Assembly (NCBI RefSeq): GCF_019207085.1
Contig: NZ_JAATOM010000003.1
Location: 434,001-498,000, forward strand
Direction of reading: 5' to 3'
From: Variovorax sp. dw_308
GTDB lineage: Bacteria; Pseudomonadota; Gammaproteobacteria; Burkholderiales; Burkholderiaceae_C
Length of the DNA: 64,000 nt
Shown here one piece after another: positions 8,380 to 21,951 of the stretch (position 1 is the first letter of the stretch; each line of letters starts with the position of its first letter). The translations under genes and the position numbers were made by a program. The notes under the pieces were generated by a model. The model was not told where the DNA came from, did not search any database, and worked only from the letters and a program-made list of their open reading frames with translations.

Positions 8380-9051
8380 CTAGGCCTGCTGGAGTACCTG
8401 CAAGAGTCCCAAGGGTGAAGCGATGGCCGCATTCGCCTGCCAGACGGTGGCATCGGCCTCCTCGCCAAGGTAGCCGTAGGTCGCCGCGACCGTCTGCATG
8501 CCAGCGGCGCGCCCGGCCAGGATGTCGCGATGGTCGTCGCCCACGTAGATGCAACGGGCCGGGTCGATGCGCAACCGCCGCGCCGCTTCGAACAGCGGCT
8601 CGGGGTGCGGCTTGGCGAAGGGCGTTGTGTCGCCGCTGATGATGGCGCCGGCGCTTGCGAACAGCGGGATCGATCGCGTCAGCGGCACCGTGAAACGCTC
8701 CGACTTGTTGGTCACCACACCCCAGCCGAGCCCGCGCGCGCACAACGCTTCGACCAACTCGGGCACGCCGTCGAAAATAAAGGTGTTTTCCAGCATGCGC
8801 GTCTCGTAGTTCACATAGAACTCCTCGCGCAATTCCTCGAACTCCACTGCTTCCGGCGTGATGCCGAAAGCGATCCCCAGCATTCCCCGCGCGCCCGCCC
8901 CGGCCATCGGCCGATACAACGCCGAGTCCAGCGAGGTCATGCCGCGGTCAGTACGCATCTTGTCAGCGGCGGCACCCAGATCGGGCGCGCTGTCGATCAG
9001 CGTGCCGTCGAGGTCGAACAGCACGGCTTGGACTTCATGGAAAAGCATCAC
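8380..9051 (-). CDS. gph: Phosphoglycolate phosphatase (HAD family)
   Basis: A 223-residue cytoplasmic HAD hydrolase that dephosphorylates 2-phosphoglycolate arising from DNA repair. Motif I VLFDLDGTLIDSAPD lies at residues 10-24, motif II VVTNKSE near 115, motif III lysine in PFAKPHPEPLF, and motif IV YVGDDHRDILAGRAAGM. Its start overlaps the ubiG stop by four bases, a linkage (ubiG-gph) that is common in proteobacteria and supports the name. The gene ends 12 bases before the tmRNA 5' end. Confidence 0.92.
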   Translation of the reverse strand: MMLFHEVQAVLFDLDGTLIDSAPDLGAAADKMRTDRGMTSLDSALYRPMAGAGARGMLGIAFGITPEAVEFEELREEFYVNYETRMLENTFIFDGVPELVEALCARGLGWGVVTNKSERFTVPLTRSIPLFASAGAIISGDTTPFAKPHPEPLFEAARRLRIDPARCIYVGDDHRDILAGRAAGMQTVAATYGYLGEEADATVWQANAAIASPLGLLQVLQQA

Positions 9052-9767
9052 GGGGCGGCTGGCGGTCGTTGGGTTGCAAACATGTAGTTGACGCTGGTGT
9101 CGTCATTGAGCCAGTACCGACGCGTGACCGGGTTGTGCTGCAGGCCGCGGGTCTCGCGCAGCACCAGTCTCGCTGCGCGGCAGTGCGCGGCGAGTTCGCT
9201 CGGTCGGATCAGTTTCTGGTATTCGTGCGTGCCGCGCGGCAACATGTTGAGCAGGTATTCGGCCCCGACGATGGCGAGCATGAATGCCTTGAGGTTGCGG
9301 TTGATGGTCGAGAAGAACACCCAGCCACCCGGCTTCACCAGCGTCGCACAGGACTTGACGACCGAGGCCGGGTCCGGCACGTGTTCCAGCATCTCCATGC
9401 ATGTCACCACGTCGAACTCGTCCGGCGCCTCGGCCGCAATGGCCTCGGCACTCACCTCGCGGTACTTGACGTTGCGGGTGCCGGCTTCGAGCGCGTGCAA
9501 CTGCGCCACCTTGAGCGCCTTGGCGGCCAGGTCGATGCCGAGTACGTCGGCGCCCTTGCGCGCCATCGAGTCGGCCAGGATGCCGCCACCGCAACCGACA
9601 TCGAGCACGCGCTTGCCGCCGATCGGAGAAATTCCGTCAATCCAGTCAAGCCGCAATGGATTGATTTCATGAAGTGGCCGGAATTCGCTCTCCAGATCCC
9701 ACCAGCGATGTGCCAGTTCGGAAAACTTGGCCAATTCGGCCGGGTCCGCATTCAAGCTATTTGTCAT
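9048..9767 (-). CDS. ubiG: Ubiquinone biosynthesis O-methyltransferase
   Basis: UbiG carries out both O-methylations of ubiquinone synthesis with SAM. The 239-residue protein begins with FSELAHRWWDLESEFRPLHE, a UbiG signature, then the SAM motif VLDVGCGGGILADSMA, VTCMEMLEHVPDP and FFSTINRN. The C terminus SVNYMFATQRP is as expected, and the length fits the family. It is cotranscribed with gph, and upstream lies the ompA terminator, so the pair probably has its own promoter in 9768-9790. Confidence 0.96.
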   Translation of the reverse strand: MTNSLNADPAELAKFSELAHRWWDLESEFRPLHEINPLRLDWIDGISPIGGKRVLDVGCGGGILADSMARKGADVLGIDLAAKALKVAQLHALEAGTRNVKYREVSAEAIAAEAPDEFDVVTCMEMLEHVPDPASVVKSCATLVKPGGWVFFSTINRNLKAFMLAIVGAEYLLNMLPRGTHEYQKLIRPSELAAHCRAARLVLRETRGLQHNPVTRRYWLNDDTSVNYMFATQRPPAAP

Positions 9768-9788
9768 CCCGCGATTATGAATGGCGCA

Positions 9789-9814
9789 TAAAAAAACCCC
9801 GCCGTGGCGGGGTT
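9789..9814 (-). terminator. Intrinsic terminator of ompA
   Basis: On the minus strand AACCCCGCC and GGCGGGGTT form a nine-pair stem followed by a run of T. It sits 22 bases after the ompA stop and before ubiG. Confidence 0.88.
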
Positions 9815-9836
9815 CCTCAAGATCCTTGCGGAGTGC

Positions 9837-10478
9837 TTAGTTGGCGCGGGTACCAACCACTTCGATTTCCACGCGACGGTTCTTGGCGCGGCCTTCCTTG
9901 GTGCGGTTGTCCGCAACAGGTTGCTTCTCGCCCTTGCCTTCGGTGTAGACGCGGTTGCGTTCGATGCCCTTCGAGACCAGGTAGGCCTTGACAGCTTCTG
10001 CGCGGCGGACCGACAGGCGTTGGTTGTAAGCGTCAGAGCCGATCGAGTCGGTGTGGCCGACGGCGATGATGACTTCGAGGTTCACGCCCTTGATCTTCGA
10101 GACCAGGTCGTCCAGCTTGGCGCGGCCTTCCGGCTTCAGGACCGACTTGTCGAAGTCGAAGAATGCGTCAGCAGCGAAGGTGACCTTCGAAGCGGCGACC
10201 TGCGGCGGGGGAACCGGCACAGGCGGCGCCGGCGTCGCGACAGGAGCGGCGGGAACCAAGGCACCGTCGCAACCGACAGCGGCGGTGGCGGGCGTCCAGT
10301 TCGAATCGCGCCAGCACAGTTCGTTCGTGCCGTTCCTCCAGACCAGTTGACCAGCGCTGTCTTGCCAGTTGTCGATCACGGGGCCGCCGTTTGCTGCGGT
10401 GACACGGGTCTGCGCGCCGGCGGCAGTGGCGAGCGCAGCGACTGCAAACATCATCGCCACTTTATTCAGTTTCTTCAT
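9837..10478 (-). CDS. ompA: OmpA family outer membrane protein
   Basis: A 213-residue secreted protein with a Sec signal peptide cleaved near AAGAQ. A short N-terminal region with WRNGTNELCWRDSNWTPATA is followed by a proline-rich linker (residues about 78-95) and a peptidoglycan-binding OmpA C-terminal domain with FFDFDKSVLKPEG, GHTDSIGSDAYNQRLSVRRA and NRRVEIEV. There is no eight-stranded barrel, so it is shorter than enterobacterial OmpA; the same form is usual in Burkholderiales next to gyrA. It should tether the outer membrane to peptidoglycan. Divergent from gyrA across a 224-bp spacer, with its own terminator downstream. Confidence 0.9.
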   Translation of the reverse strand: MKKLNKVAMMFAVAALATAAGAQTRVTAANGGPVIDNWQDSAGQLVWRNGTNELCWRDSNWTPATAAVGCDGALVPAAPVATPAPPVPVPPPQVAASKVTFAADAFFDFDKSVLKPEGRAKLDDLVSKIKGVNLEVIIAVGHTDSIGSDAYNQRLSVRRAEAVKAYLVSKGIERNRVYTEGKGEKQPVADNRTKEGRAKNRRVEIEVVGTRAN

Positions 10479-10702
10479 GGTTCTCCTCTTGGGGAAAAAG
10501 CCGCAGCCGCGCTGCGAATCAAGGACGCTTTAAGTGACCACCACCCAAAACGTTGGGACGATTCTGCCACAGGGACCTTGGCAAACAGGCCGCCGGAGCG
10601 CCCGGAATCGCCGGACGGAGCCGGAATAGCCGCCTTGTGTTGCGGCGGTGCGACACCCGCCGGGGCGTAAAATTTCGCCTCCTTGCTGTCTGCGTACTGC
10701 TC

Positions 10703-13333
<2,631 letters not shown>

Positions 13334-13347
13334 ACGGAAATTACCGA

Positions 13348-13938
13348 ATGAAAAAACTCAAGCTCGCCATCCTCGCCACCGCCATGGCCGCCACCAGCTC
13401 GATCGGCTGGGCGCAAGACGGCAAGGCCGCCCTGGTCAAGCAGTTCATCGATCTGCAACGGCCCGGCATCGAAGTACTGGCGCGCGTGCTCGTCGAAGAC
13501 TCCAGTGCCCAGATCGCCCAGGCCGGTTCGGGTTACCTGCAGACCCAGGTACCGGCCGACAAGCGCGAGGCCGCAGCCAAGGCAGCGGACGCCGAGCTCA
13601 AGAAGTATTTCGACGATGCCTACCCTTACGTGCGCGACAGGGCCATTGCATTGGCGCCTGGCGCGCTGGGACCGGTCCTGAGCGACTCCTTTACCGAAGA
13701 CGAACTGAAGCAACTGATCGCGTGGCTGAATTCGCCGCTCAGCAAGAAGTACGAGGAAGTCAATCCCAAGCTTCGCAATGCGCTGACCGAAAAGCTCGTG
13801 GCCGAAACCAAGCCGACCATCGAGCCGAAGATGCGTGCACTGGATGCCGCCGTGGCCAAGGCCCTCGGCGCGCCGACCGGCGGTGGTGGCGGCGGCGGTC
13901 AAGGCGCGGCGCCTGCCAAGGCGCCCGCCAAGAAGTGA
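13348..13938 (+). CDS. DUF2059 domain-containing exported protein
   Basis: A 196-residue protein with a signal peptide ([20 protein letters not shown], cleavage after WAQ). The helical core (residues about 35-160, with [20 protein letters not shown] and YEEVNPKL) matches DUF2059, a family of secreted proteins of unknown function. The C terminus is a glycine run followed by [10 protein letters not shown]. It sits between gyrA and serC, overlapping the serC start by one base, an arrangement seen in related Comamonadaceae. No function is inferred. Confidence 0.88.
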   Translation: MKKLKLAILATAMAATSSIGWAQDGKAALVKQFIDLQRPGIEVLARVLVEDSSAQIAQAGSGYLQTQVPADKREAAAKAADAELKKYFDDAYPYVRDRAIALAPGALGPVLSDSFTEDELKQLIAWLNSPLSKKYEEVNPKLRNALTEKLVAETKPTIEPKMRALDAAVAKALGAPTGGGGGGGQGAAPAKAPAKK

Positions 13939-15056
13939 TGCCCGCGCAGGGCAAGCGTCCATACAACTTCTCCGCCGGCCCGGCTGCCATGCCGGAAGCC
14001 GTGCTGCGCCGCGCCGCCGACGAGATGCTCGACTGGCGTGGCAGCGGCATGGGCGTGATGGAAATGAGCCATCGCGGCAAGGAATTCGGCATCATCCTGG
14101 CGCAGGCCGAAAGCGACTTGCGCGCGCTGCTCGCGATTCCCGAGCACTTCCACGTCCTGTTCATGCAGGGTGGCGGGCTCGGCGAGAACGCCATCGTGCC
14201 GCTCAACCTGTCGCGCGGCACCCAGGCCGACTTCGTGATCACCGGCAGCTGGAGCATCAAGTCGCACAAGGAAGCGCAGCGCTATTGCGACGCGCGCATC
14301 ATCGCAAGCAACGCCGCCGACGGCCACACGGCCCTGCCCGATGCGGCAAGCTGGCAGCTCAATGCCGGCGCCTCGTATGTGCACGTCTGCACCAACGAGA
14401 CCATCAACGGCATCGAGTTCCAGGAGTTGCCCGATCTGGCGGCGCTGGGCAGCAAGGCGCCGTTGGCGATCGACTTCTCATCGCACGTCGCTTCGCGCCC
14501 GGTCGACTGGCGTCGTGTCGGGCTGGCCTTTGGTGGCGCGCAGAAGAACCTGGGCCCGGCCGGACTCACCATCGTGGTCGTTCGCGACGAGTTGCTAGGC
14601 CATGCGCTGCAGATCTGCCCGAGCGCCTTCAACTACAAGACGGTGGCAGACAACCAGTCGATGTACAACACCCCGCCGACCTGGGGCATCTACGTGGCCG
14701 GGCTCACCTTCCAGTGGCTGCGCGAGCAGACCGAAGGTGGGCTCACCGGCATCGAGGCCATGGAGCAGCGCAACATCGCCAAGGCGAAGCTGCTCTATGA
14801 CTTCATCGACGGTTCGGGCTTCTATCTGAACAAGGTACGCCCGGACTGTCGCTCGCGCATGAACGTGCCCTTCTTCCTGGCCGACGAGAGCCGCAACGAG
14901 GCCTTCCTGGCCAAGGCGCGCGAGGCCGGGCTGTTGCAACTCAAGGGCCATAAATCGGTCGGTGGCATGCGGGCCAGCATCTACAACGCGATGCCGCTTT
15001 CGGGCGTGCAGGCGCTGGTCGACTGCATGCGAGAATTTGAGCAATCGCATGCCTGA
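13938..15056 (+). CDS. serC: Phosphoserine aminotransferase
   Basis: A PLP enzyme of serine (and pyridoxine) synthesis that converts 3-phosphohydroxypyruvate and glutamate to phosphoserine. The 372-residue protein begins [17 protein letters not shown]; the PLP lysine lies in [12 protein letters not shown]; substrate contacts are expected around [10 protein letters not shown] and the C-terminal [17 protein letters not shown]. The ATG at 13938 shares one base with the DUF2059 stop and gives the usual family start. Its stop overlaps the pheA start by eight bases, coupling serC and pheA. Confidence 0.97.
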   Translation: MPAQGKRPYNFSAGPAAMPEAVLRRAADEMLDWRGSGMGVMEMSHRGKEFGIILAQAESDLRALLAIPEHFHVLFMQGGGLGENAIVPLNLSRGTQADFVITGSWSIKSHKEAQRYCDARIIASNAADGHTALPDAASWQLNAGASYVHVCTNETINGIEFQELPDLAALGSKAPLAIDFSSHVASRPVDWRRVGLAFGGAQKNLGPAGLTIVVVRDELLGHALQICPSAFNYKTVADNQSMYNTPPTWGIYVAGLTFQWLREQTEGGLTGIEAMEQRNIAKAKLLYDFIDGSGFYLNKVRPDCRSRMNVPFFLADESRNEAFLAKAREAGLLQLKGHKSVGGMRASIYNAMPLSGVQALVDCMREFEQSHA

Positions 15057-16173
15057 CAACGCCTCCTCCCCTCCCCAACCGCCCACCGACGCTTCTGCCA
15101 GCCTGGCAGGACTGCGCGTACAGATCGACGCGCTCGACCAGAAGCTGCTCGGCCTGCTGAACGAACGTGCCCATGTGGCCGAACTGGTCGGCGAGATCAA
15201 GAAGCGCGAAGGCACGCCCTATTTCCGCCCCGACCGCGTCGCGCAGGTCATCGACAAGATGGAGCGCAGCAACCCGGGGCCGCTGAAGGGGCCGCACGTG
15301 GCCGCCATCTGGCGCGAGATCATGTCGGCCTGCCTCGCGCTCGAGTCGCCCCAACGCGTGGCGGTGCTCGGCCCCGAGGGCACCTTCTGCGAACAGGCGG
15401 CCATCGAGTACTTCGGCGGCGCGGCCGACCTGGTCTACTGCGCCAACTTCGACGAGGTGTTCCACGCCACGGCCGGCGGCAGCGCCCAATACGGAGTGGT
15501 CGGGGTGGAGAACTCGAACGAAGGCGTGGTCACGCGTTCGCTCGACATGTTCCTGCATTCGCCGGCGCACGTGGTCGGCGAAGTCAGCCTGCTGGTGCGT
15601 CACAACCTGATGCGCAAGGAGAATTCGCTCGACGGCGTCGAGGCAGTCCTCGCCCATCCGCAGGCGCTGGCGCAGTGCCAGAGCTGGCTGGCCAAGCACC
15701 TGCCCGGCGTCGAGCGGCGCGCCGTGTCGAGCAATGCCGAAGGCGCGCGGCTCGCCGCAGAGAACCCGGCGTGGGCCGCATTGGCCAGCGAGCGCGCCGC
15801 GACGCGCTTCGGGCTGCACATCGTGGCCCACGCCATCCAGGACGATGCCTACAACCGTACCCGCTTCGCCATCATCTGCCTGCCGCAGACGCTGGCCATG
15901 CCGCCGGCTTCAGGGCGCGACTGCACCAGCCTCATCGTCTCGGTGCCGAACCGGCCGGGCGCTGTGCACGACCTGCTGGTGCCGCTGAAGACAAATGGCG
16001 TGTCGATGACGCGCTTCGAGTCGCGGCCGGCGCGCACCGGGCAGTGGGAGTACTACTTCTACATCGACCTCGACGGTCATCCGTCGCAGCCGCATGTGGC
16101 GGCCGCACTGGCCGAGTTGCGAACCCTGTGCGCCTTCTACAAGGTGCTGGGCGCCTATCCCGTGACCGCCTGA
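15049..16173 (+). CDS. pheA: Bifunctional chorismate mutase / prephenate dehydratase (P-protein)
   Basis: A 374-residue enzyme that makes phenylpyruvate from chorismate. Domains in order: AroQ chorismate mutase (residues about 15-100, [20 protein letters not shown]), prephenate dehydratase (about 103-285, [34 protein letters not shown]) and a C-terminal ACT domain (about 297-374, [17 protein letters not shown] with ESRP) that binds phenylalanine for feedback control. Member of the serC-pheA-tyrA-aroA/cmk block; overlaps serC by eight bases and precedes tyrA by 13. Confidence 0.97.
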   Translation: MPDNASSPPQPPTDASASLAGLRVQIDALDQKLLGLLNERAHVAELVGEIKKREGTPYFRPDRVAQVIDKMERSNPGPLKGPHVAAIWREIMSACLALESPQRVAVLGPEGTFCEQAAIEYFGGAADLVYCANFDEVFHATAGGSAQYGVVGVENSNEGVVTRSLDMFLHSPAHVVGEVSLLVRHNLMRKENSLDGVEAVLAHPQALAQCQSWLAKHLPGVERRAVSSNAEGARLAAENPAWAALASERAATRFGLHIVAHAIQDDAYNRTRFAIICLPQTLAMPPASGRDCTSLIVSVPNRPGAVHDLLVPLKTNGVSMTRFESRPARTGQWEYYFYIDLDGHPSQPHVAAALAELRTLCAFYKVLGAYPVTA

Positions 16174-16186
16174 CACCGATCGCCTC

Positions 16187-17065
16187 ATGGTCGAGCAACT
16201 CGGACTGATCGGCTGCGGCCTGATAGGTGGCTCCTTCTCGCTCGCGCTGAAGAAGGCCAAGCTGGTCAAGCGGGTGGTGGGCTACAGCAAGTCGCCCTCG
16301 ACCACCGAGCGAGCCCGGCAGCTTGGCGCCATCGACGTGGCGGCGCCATCGGCCTTGCTGGCCGTGTCGGGCGCGGACCTGGTCCTGATCGCCGTGCCGG
16401 TCTCCGCGTCCGAAGCCACGTTCAAGGCGATTCGCCACGGCATCTCGGACGGCACGCTGGTCATGGACGTGGGTTCGACCAAGGGCGACGTGATCGAGGC
16501 GGCGCGACGCGGACTGCAGGAACAGTTCGGCTGCTTCGTGCCGGCGCATCCGATCGCGGGCAAGGAGGTGTCGGGCATCGAACACGCCGAAGCGGGCTTG
16601 TTCAAGGGCCGGCAGGTGGTTTTGACGCCGGTCAAGGCCACGCGTCGCTCGCTGGTCCAGACCGCGACGCGCACCTGGACGGCCGTCGGCGCCGACGTCA
16701 TCCAGATGTCGCATGAAGACCATGACAGCGCCTTTGCCGCCGTCAGCCACCTGCCGCATCTGCTGGCCTTCGCCTTCATCAACGGCATCGCGGGACAGGA
16801 GAACGGCGAGCGCTTCATGCGACTTGCCGGGACGGGCTTTCGCGATTTCTCGCGCATCGCGGCCAGCGACCCGGCCGTGTGGCGCGACATTCTCCTGGCC
16901 AACCGGGAACAGGTGCTGGCGCAGACCCGCAGCTTTCGCGAGGCGCTCGAAACCCTCGAACTGATGGTCGCCACCGGCGATGCACAAGGCCTTGAAAACG
17001 CCATCGAGTCGGCCCGGCGCGTGCGCGCCCAATGGCAACCCGGCGGCGCGATGCCCGCCGACTGA
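16187..17065 (+). CDS. tyrA: Prephenate dehydrogenase
   Basis: A 292-residue NAD(P)-dependent enzyme that oxidises prephenate to 4-hydroxyphenylpyruvate for tyrosine. An N-terminal Rossmann motif [18 protein letters not shown] is followed by [24 protein letters not shown] and [13 protein letters not shown] in the helical dimerisation domain. There is no fused chorismate mutase or ACT domain, as usual in betaproteobacteria. Whether it prefers prephenate or arogenate cannot be read from the sequence. The aroA-cmk start follows two bases after the stop. Confidence 0.95.
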   Translation: MVEQLGLIGCGLIGGSFSLALKKAKLVKRVVGYSKSPSTTERARQLGAIDVAAPSALLAVSGADLVLIAVPVSASEATFKAIRHGISDGTLVMDVGSTKGDVIEAARRGLQEQFGCFVPAHPIAGKEVSGIEHAEAGLFKGRQVVLTPVKATRRSLVQTATRTWTAVGADVIQMSHEDHDSAFAAVSHLPHLLAFAFINGIAGQENGERFMRLAGTGFRDFSRIAASDPAVWRDILLANREQVLAQTRSFREALETLELMVATGDAQGLENAIESARRVRAQWQPGGAMPAD

Positions 17066-17067
17066 AC

Positions 17068-19059
17068 ATGTTCTCCACTGATTTCCTCGACATTCCGCCA
17101 TTGACAGAGGCGGCCGGCACCGTTCGCCTGCCCGGTTCCAAGAGCATTTCCAACCGCGTGCTGCTGTTGGCGGCGCTGGCCAGCGGAACGACCAGGGTGC
17201 ACGACCTGCTCGACTCGGACGACACCCGCGTGATGCTCGCGGCACTGGCGCAGTTGGGCTGCGGTATCGAACAGGCCGATGGCACCCTGCGCATCACTGG
17301 CCTCGGCGGCAAGTTTTCGAACCCGCAAGCCAATCTGTTCATGGGCAACGCGGGCACCGCGATGCGACCGCTGACGGCGGCGCTCTCCTTGCTGGGCGGT
17401 GATTTCGAACTCAGCGGCGTGCCCCGCATGCACGAGCGGCCGATCGGCGACCTGGTCGATGCGCTCACCCAGCTCGGTTGCCACATCGACTACCTGGGCA
17501 ATCCGGGCTATCCGCCGCTCCGGATTCATCCGGTGACGCTGCAGTCGCTGCAGCTCGACACGCCGATTCGCGTGCGTGGCGACGTATCGAGCCAGTTCCT
17601 CACAGCCCTGCTGATGGCACTGCCGCTGGCCAGCCGCCGCGACATCACGATCGACGTGGTCGGGGAATTGATTTCCAAGCCCTACATCGAGATCACGCTC
17701 AACCTGCTGGCGCGCTTCGGCATCCATGTCCGGCGCGAAGGCTGGCAGCGGTTCACCATTCCGGCGGGGAGTCGGTACCAGTCGCCGGGCGAAATCCACG
17801 TCGAGGCCGATGCGTCGTCCGCCAGCTATTTCATTGCGCTGGGCGCCATCGCCAGCGAGGGACTGCGGATCGAGGGCGTCGGCGCCGAATCGATCCAGGG
17901 CGACATCCGCTTCGTCGAAGCCGCCGGGCAGATGGGCGCGCGGATCGAGAGCGGCTCGAACTGGTTGCGGGTCGCGCGGGGCGCCTGGCCATTGAAGGCG
18001 ATCACGCTGGACTGCAACCACATCCCGGATGCAGCCATGACGCTGGCGGTGATGGCGCTGTACGCCGACGGACCGACCACGCTGACCAATATCGCGAGTT
18101 GGCGCGTCAAGGAAACCGACCGCATCGACGCGATGGCCAACGAGTTGGTCAAGCTCGGCGCCAGGGTCGAGGCGGGCCCGGATTTCATCCGCGTGTTTCC
18201 GCTCGCTGCCGACGGCTGGCGCGCGGCCCGCATCAAGACCTACGACGACCATCGGGTGGCCATGTGCTTCTCGCTGGCGGCTTTCAACCCGGCGTCGATC
18301 CCGGTTCGCATCCTGGACCCGCATTGCGTGGCAAAGACATTCCCGGACTACTTCGAGACGCTGTTTTCGGTGGTCCGGCCGCTCAGCGTGCCAGTGATCT
18401 GCATCGACGGCCCGACCGCTTCCGGCAAGGGCACGCTGGCCGTGGAAGTGGCGCACGCGCTCGGCTACCACTATCTGGATTCGGGTGCGCTCTACCGCGT
18501 GACCGGGCTTGCCATGCGCCGCGCCGGGCTGGAAGCCGATCCGGCGCAAGAGATGCAGATCGCCGACCTGGCGCGCACCCTGCCGCTGCGCTTCGACGCC
18601 GGCAAGGTGATGCTCGCCGGCGAGGACGTGAGCGACGCGATCCGCTCGGAAGCAGCCGGCATGGACGCCTCGCGCGTCTCGGCCCTGCCCGCCGTGCGTG
18701 CAGCCCTGAAGGATCTGCAGGTCAGCTTCCGGGCGCTTCCGGGACTGGTCGCCGACGGCCGCGACATGGGCACGGTGATCTTCCCGGACGCCCCGCTCAA
18801 GGTGTACCTGACCGCGAGCGCCGCCCAGCGCGCCGAGCGCCGGTATAAGCAGTTGATTTCAAAGGGAATTTCGACTACACTCGACAGTCTTCGGTCCGAC
18901 TTGGAAGCACGAGACCTGCGCGATTCATCCCGCAGCGTCGCGCCCCTCAAGCCGGCAGAAGATGCCCGCCGCCTGGACAATTCCAATCTGTCGATCGAGC
19001 AATCGGTCAACGAGGTCTTGAACTGGTGGCAGCAGGTGCAACCTTTCAGTGGACGCTGA
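17068..19059 (+). CDS. aroA-cmk: Fused EPSP synthase / cytidylate kinase
   Basis: A single 663-residue frame holding two complete enzymes. Residues 1-436 are 3-phosphoshikimate 1-carboxyvinyltransferase of the shikimate pathway ([56 protein letters not shown]). After a linker of only a few residues (FSVVRPLSV), residues 441-660 are cytidylate kinase (P-loop GPTASGKG at 448-455, [29 protein letters not shown]), which phosphorylates CMP and dCMP. In most bacteria these are adjacent genes; the fusion is known from Comamonadaceae and relatives. Start at the ATG two bases after the tyrA stop. Confidence 0.97.
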   Translation: MFSTDFLDIPPLTEAAGTVRLPGSKSISNRVLLLAALASGTTRVHDLLDSDDTRVMLAALAQLGCGIEQADGTLRITGLGGKFSNPQANLFMGNAGTAMRPLTAALSLLGGDFELSGVPRMHERPIGDLVDALTQLGCHIDYLGNPGYPPLRIHPVTLQSLQLDTPIRVRGDVSSQFLTALLMALPLASRRDITIDVVGELISKPYIEITLNLLARFGIHVRREGWQRFTIPAGSRYQSPGEIHVEADASSASYFIALGAIASEGLRIEGVGAESIQGDIRFVEAAGQMGARIESGSNWLRVARGAWPLKAITLDCNHIPDAAMTLAVMALYADGPTTLTNIASWRVKETDRIDAMANELVKLGARVEAGPDFIRVFPLAADGWRAARIKTYDDHRVAMCFSLAAFNPASIPVRILDPHCVAKTFPDYFETLFSVVRPLSVPVICIDGPTASGKGTLAVEVAHALGYHYLDSGALYRVTGLAMRRAGLEADPAQEMQIADLARTLPLRFDAGKVMLAGEDVSDAIRSEAAGMDASRVSALPAVRAALKDLQVSFRALPGLVADGRDMGTVIFPDAPLKVYLTASAAQRAERRYKQLISKGISTTLDSLRSDLEARDLRDSSRSVAPLKPAEDARRLDNSNLSIEQSVNEVLNWWQQVQPFSGR

Positions 19060-19247
19060 AAGGCGGCGCTACACAACCCACCGGTCCGCCGGAGGGTGTT
19101 TCCGTCCAGCAGGTCCCCGCCGCGCGACAGCGCACTGACCTTCTGGTTTTTTAACTTAACCGGGCCCCAAGCCCACAACCGCCGTCTACAGATACACGCC
19201 AGCTGCAATGGTGCAGCTGCAAACCCTGCCTGACGGAAGGAACATAC

Positions 19248-20936
19248 ATGTCTGAATCTTTTGCCGACCTATTCGAAGAATCCCTGAAGCGTTCCGAAAT
19301 GCGCACCGGCGAGGTCATCACCGCCGAAGTCGTGCGTGTCGAGCACAACCACGTCGTGGTCAACGCAGGCCTCAAGTCCGAAGCCTATGTGCCTATCGAA
19401 GAGTTCAAGAACGACAAGGGTGAACTCGAAGTCCAGGCCGGCGATTTCGTTTCGGTTGCCATCGGCAGCGTCGAAAACGGCTACGGCGACACCATCCTCT
19501 CGCGCGACACCGCCAAGCGCCTCGCTTCGTGGCTCGCACTGGAAAAGGCACTCGAGTCGGGCGACTTCGTCACCGGCACGACCAGCGGCAAGGTCAAGGG
19601 CGGCCTCACGGTCCTCGTCAACGGCATCCGCGCATTCCTGCCGGGCTCGCTGATCGACACGCGTCCGATCAAGGACCTGACCCCGTACGAGAACAAGACC
19701 CTCGAATTCAAGGTCATCAAGCTCGACCGCAAGCGCAACAACGTCGTGTTGTCGCGTCGTGCCGTGGTCGAAGCCAGCATGGGCGAAGAACGCGCCAAGC
19801 TGATGGAAACCCTGAAGGAAGGCGCTGTTGTCCGAGGCGTGGTCAAGAACATCACCGAATACGGTGCGTTCGTGGACCTCGGCGGCATCGACGGCCTGCT
19901 GCACATCACCGACATGGCGTGGCGCCGCGTTCGCCACCCGAGCGAAGTGGTGCAAGCCGGCCAGGAAATCACAGCGAAGATCCTCAAGTTCGACACGGAA
20001 AAGAACCGCGTCTCGCTGGGTCTCAAGCAGATGGGCGACGACCCGTGGATGGGCGTTTCGCGCCGCTACCCGCAAGGCACCCGCCTGTTCGGCAAGGTCA
20101 CGAACATTGCCGACTACGGCGCGTTCGTCGAACTCGAACCCGGCATCGAAGGCCTGGTGCACGTCTCCGAAATGGACTGGACCAACAAGAACATCGCTCC
20201 GAACAAGATCGTCTCGCTGGGCGATGAAGTCGAAGTCATGGTCCTCGAAATCGACGAAGACAAGCGCCGCATCAGCCTTGGCATGAAGCAGTGCAAGGCC
20301 AACCCGTGGCAAGAGTTCGCGCAGAACACCAAGCGCGGCGACCGCGTCAAGGGCCCGATCAAGTCGATCACCGACTTCGGCGTGTTCGTGGGTCTGGCTG
20401 CCGGCATCGACGGCTTGGTTCACCTGTCCGACCTCTCGTGGAACGAAGCCGGCGAAACCGCCGTTCGCAACTACAAGAAGGGCCAGGAAGTGGAAGCGCT
20501 GGTGTTGGCAGTCGACGTCGACCGCGAACGCATCAGCCTCGGCATCAAGCAGCTCGACAGCGACCCCTTCACGACGTTCACCACCGTGAACGACAAGGGC
20601 CAGGTCGTGACCGGCAAGGTCAAGACGGTTGACGCACGCGGCGCCGAGATCGACCTCGGCGACGACATCCTCGGCTACCTGCGCGCCAGCGAAATCTCCC
20701 GCGATCGCGTGGAAGATGCACGCAACGTGCTGAAGGAAGGCGACGAAGTCACGGCCGTGGTGGTGAACGTGGATCGCAAGACCCGCAACATCCAGCTGTC
20801 GATCAAGCAGAAGGACATGGCCGACGAACAAGGCGCCATGGCCACGCTGAGCCAGCAGTCGTCGCGTGAAAACGCCGGCACCACCAGCCTGGGCGCCCTG
20901 CTGCGCGCCAAGCTGGACAACAACGACAACAAGTGA
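19248..20936 (+). CDS. rpsA: 30S ribosomal protein S1
   Basis: The 562-residue mRNA-binding protein of the small subunit. Six S1 (OB-fold) repeats are visible, the last four with the clear pattern [19 protein letters not shown]. The acidic start [17 protein letters not shown] is typical and binds the ribosome through S2. The ATG is preceded by GGAAGGAAC. A 188-bp leader separates it from cmk, the usual site of a separate promoter and of autogenous control; no defined operator was recognised. A strong terminator follows. Confidence 0.98.
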   Translation: MSESFADLFEESLKRSEMRTGEVITAEVVRVEHNHVVVNAGLKSEAYVPIEEFKNDKGELEVQAGDFVSVAIGSVENGYGDTILSRDTAKRLASWLALEKALESGDFVTGTTSGKVKGGLTVLVNGIRAFLPGSLIDTRPIKDLTPYENKTLEFKVIKLDRKRNNVVLSRRAVVEASMGEERAKLMETLKEGAVVRGVVKNITEYGAFVDLGGIDGLLHITDMAWRRVRHPSEVVQAGQEITAKILKFDTEKNRVSLGLKQMGDDPWMGVSRRYPQGTRLFGKVTNIADYGAFVELEPGIEGLVHVSEMDWTNKNIAPNKIVSLGDEVEVMVLEIDEDKRRISLGMKQCKANPWQEFAQNTKRGDRVKGPIKSITDFGVFVGLAAGIDGLVHLSDLSWNEAGETAVRNYKKGQEVEALVLAVDVDRERISLGIKQLDSDPFTTFTTVNDKGQVVTGKVKTVDARGAEIDLGDDILGYLRASEISRDRVEDARNVLKEGDEVTAVVVNVDRKTRNIQLSIKQKDMADEQGAMATLSQQSSRENAGTTSLGALLRAKLDNNDNK

Positions 20937-20998
20937 TCTTGAATCCGGACCGGCCGTGCGAGCGGTGGGTCCGGAGATGAAATCATCTGCTGTTGAAC

Positions 20999-21043
20999 GG
21001 GACAGACTGGCGGGCGTTAAGCTCGCCGCTCTGTCCCTTTTTT
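20999..21043 (+). terminator. Intrinsic terminator after rpsA
   Basis: GGGACAGA and TCTGTCCC enclose an inner GC-rich stem (GGCGGGC with GCTCGCC) and are followed by six T. It separates rpsA from ihfB, so ihfB must rely on readthrough or on a promoter close to its start. Confidence 0.88.
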
Positions 21044-21074
21044 CGCCTTCCAGTTTCCTGCCGACCCTGACTCA

Positions 21075-21395
21075 ATGACCCGCTCCGACCTCGTCGAAGA
21101 ACTCGCCGCCCGCTTTGCGCAACTCACGCACCGCGACGCCGAGTACGCCGTCAAGACCATCCTCGACGCCATGGGTGACGCCCTGGTGCGCGGGCATCGG
21201 ATCGAGATCCGTGGCTTCGGCAGCTTCTCGGTGAGCCGCAGGCCGCCGCGCATCGGACGCAACCCGCGCTCCGGCGAGAGCGTGCAGGTGCCCGAGAAAC
21301 GCGTGCCGCACTTCAAGCCGGGCAAGGCCCTGCGCGAAGCCGTGGACGCCCGTACAGCCGAACTCGACGCCCAGGCGCAACGCGGCAAGCCCTGA
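21075..21395 (+). CDS. ihfB: Integration host factor subunit beta
   Basis: A 106-residue DNA-bending protein of the HU/IHF family. It begins [20 protein letters not shown] and carries the beta-arm with GRNPRSGE and the motif [11 protein letters not shown]. The position after rpsA is the conserved location of ihfB in proteobacteria and distinguishes it from HU. It forms the IHF heterodimer with IhfA, encoded elsewhere. Confidence 0.95.
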   Translation: MTRSDLVEELAARFAQLTHRDAEYAVKTILDAMGDALVRGHRIEIRGFGSFSVSRRPPRIGRNPRSGESVQVPEKRVPHFKPGKALREAVDARTAELDAQAQRGKP

Positions 21396-21489
21396 CGCCG
21401 TCAAGCAGGCACCAATAGAGCGACCTGCAACAGACAATTCGCAAGTGCCTGCCGCGCCAGCGACGCGCATGGCGGCGTTGCAAATGCTC

Positions 21490-21509
21490 GCAATAGCAAT
21501 GGCTATTGC
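21490..21509. repeat. Short perfect inverted repeat in the ihfB-lapA spacer
   Basis: GCAATAGC-AATG-GCTATTGC, an eight-pair hairpin with a four-base loop, lies in the 211-bp spacer before lapA. Similar TAGC/GCTA hairpins are scattered in Comamonadaceae intergenic regions, so it may be a REP-like unit; this is recollection, not a search. No T run follows, so it is not an intrinsic terminator. Confidence 0.5.
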
Positions 21510-21606
21510 TGCGCTTTGCGCCTTGCCCTGCGCCCCGCTGACGCAGCCTTCACTCGCGAATCGACTGCTACAGGCCACTAAAATCGGGCCGCCAACGGGG
21601 AACCCG

Positions 21607-21951
21607 ATGAAATACATCCTGTGGCTGCTCAAGGCAGCCATTTTTTTTACCCTCTTCGCGTTTGCGCTGAACAACCAGCACGATGCGACGGTGAACTTTT
21701 TCTTCGGCACCTACTGGCGTGCGCCACTGGTGCTGGTGGTGCTCGTCGCCTTTGCGGGCGGGCTGGTGGTGGGCGCGCTCGGGATGCTGCCGGGCTGGTG
21801 GAAGCATCGCAGCGGCGCCGCGAATCAGCGGCTCGCCGAATCCTCCTCCGCATCTGCCGCCGCCATCCCGCCGGCGCCTGCCGCGGCAGCCGACGCCGCG
21901 GCCGCGTCACCCCCCACTGACCTGCCGATCGTGCGCCAACATGGACTTTGA
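21607..21951 (+). CDS. lapA: Lipopolysaccharide assembly protein LapA domain (DUF1049) membrane protein
   Basis: A 114-residue inner-membrane protein with two membrane helices (residues about 5-25 and 42-64), starting MKYILWLLKAAIFFTLFAF and carrying ALNNQHDATVNFFFG, typical of the DUF1049/LapA family. The tail is an alanine-rich cytoplasmic extension. In E. coli LapA works with LapB in controlling LpxC and lipopolysaccharide synthesis. The frame is open for 54 codons upstream but the conserved domain starts here. It overlaps lapB by 11 bases. Confidence 0.87.
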   Translation: MKYILWLLKAAIFFTLFAFALNNQHDATVNFFFGTYWRAPLVLVVLVAFAGGLVVGALGMLPGWWKHRSGAANQRLAESSSASAAAIPPAPAAAADAAAASPPTDLPIVRQHGL

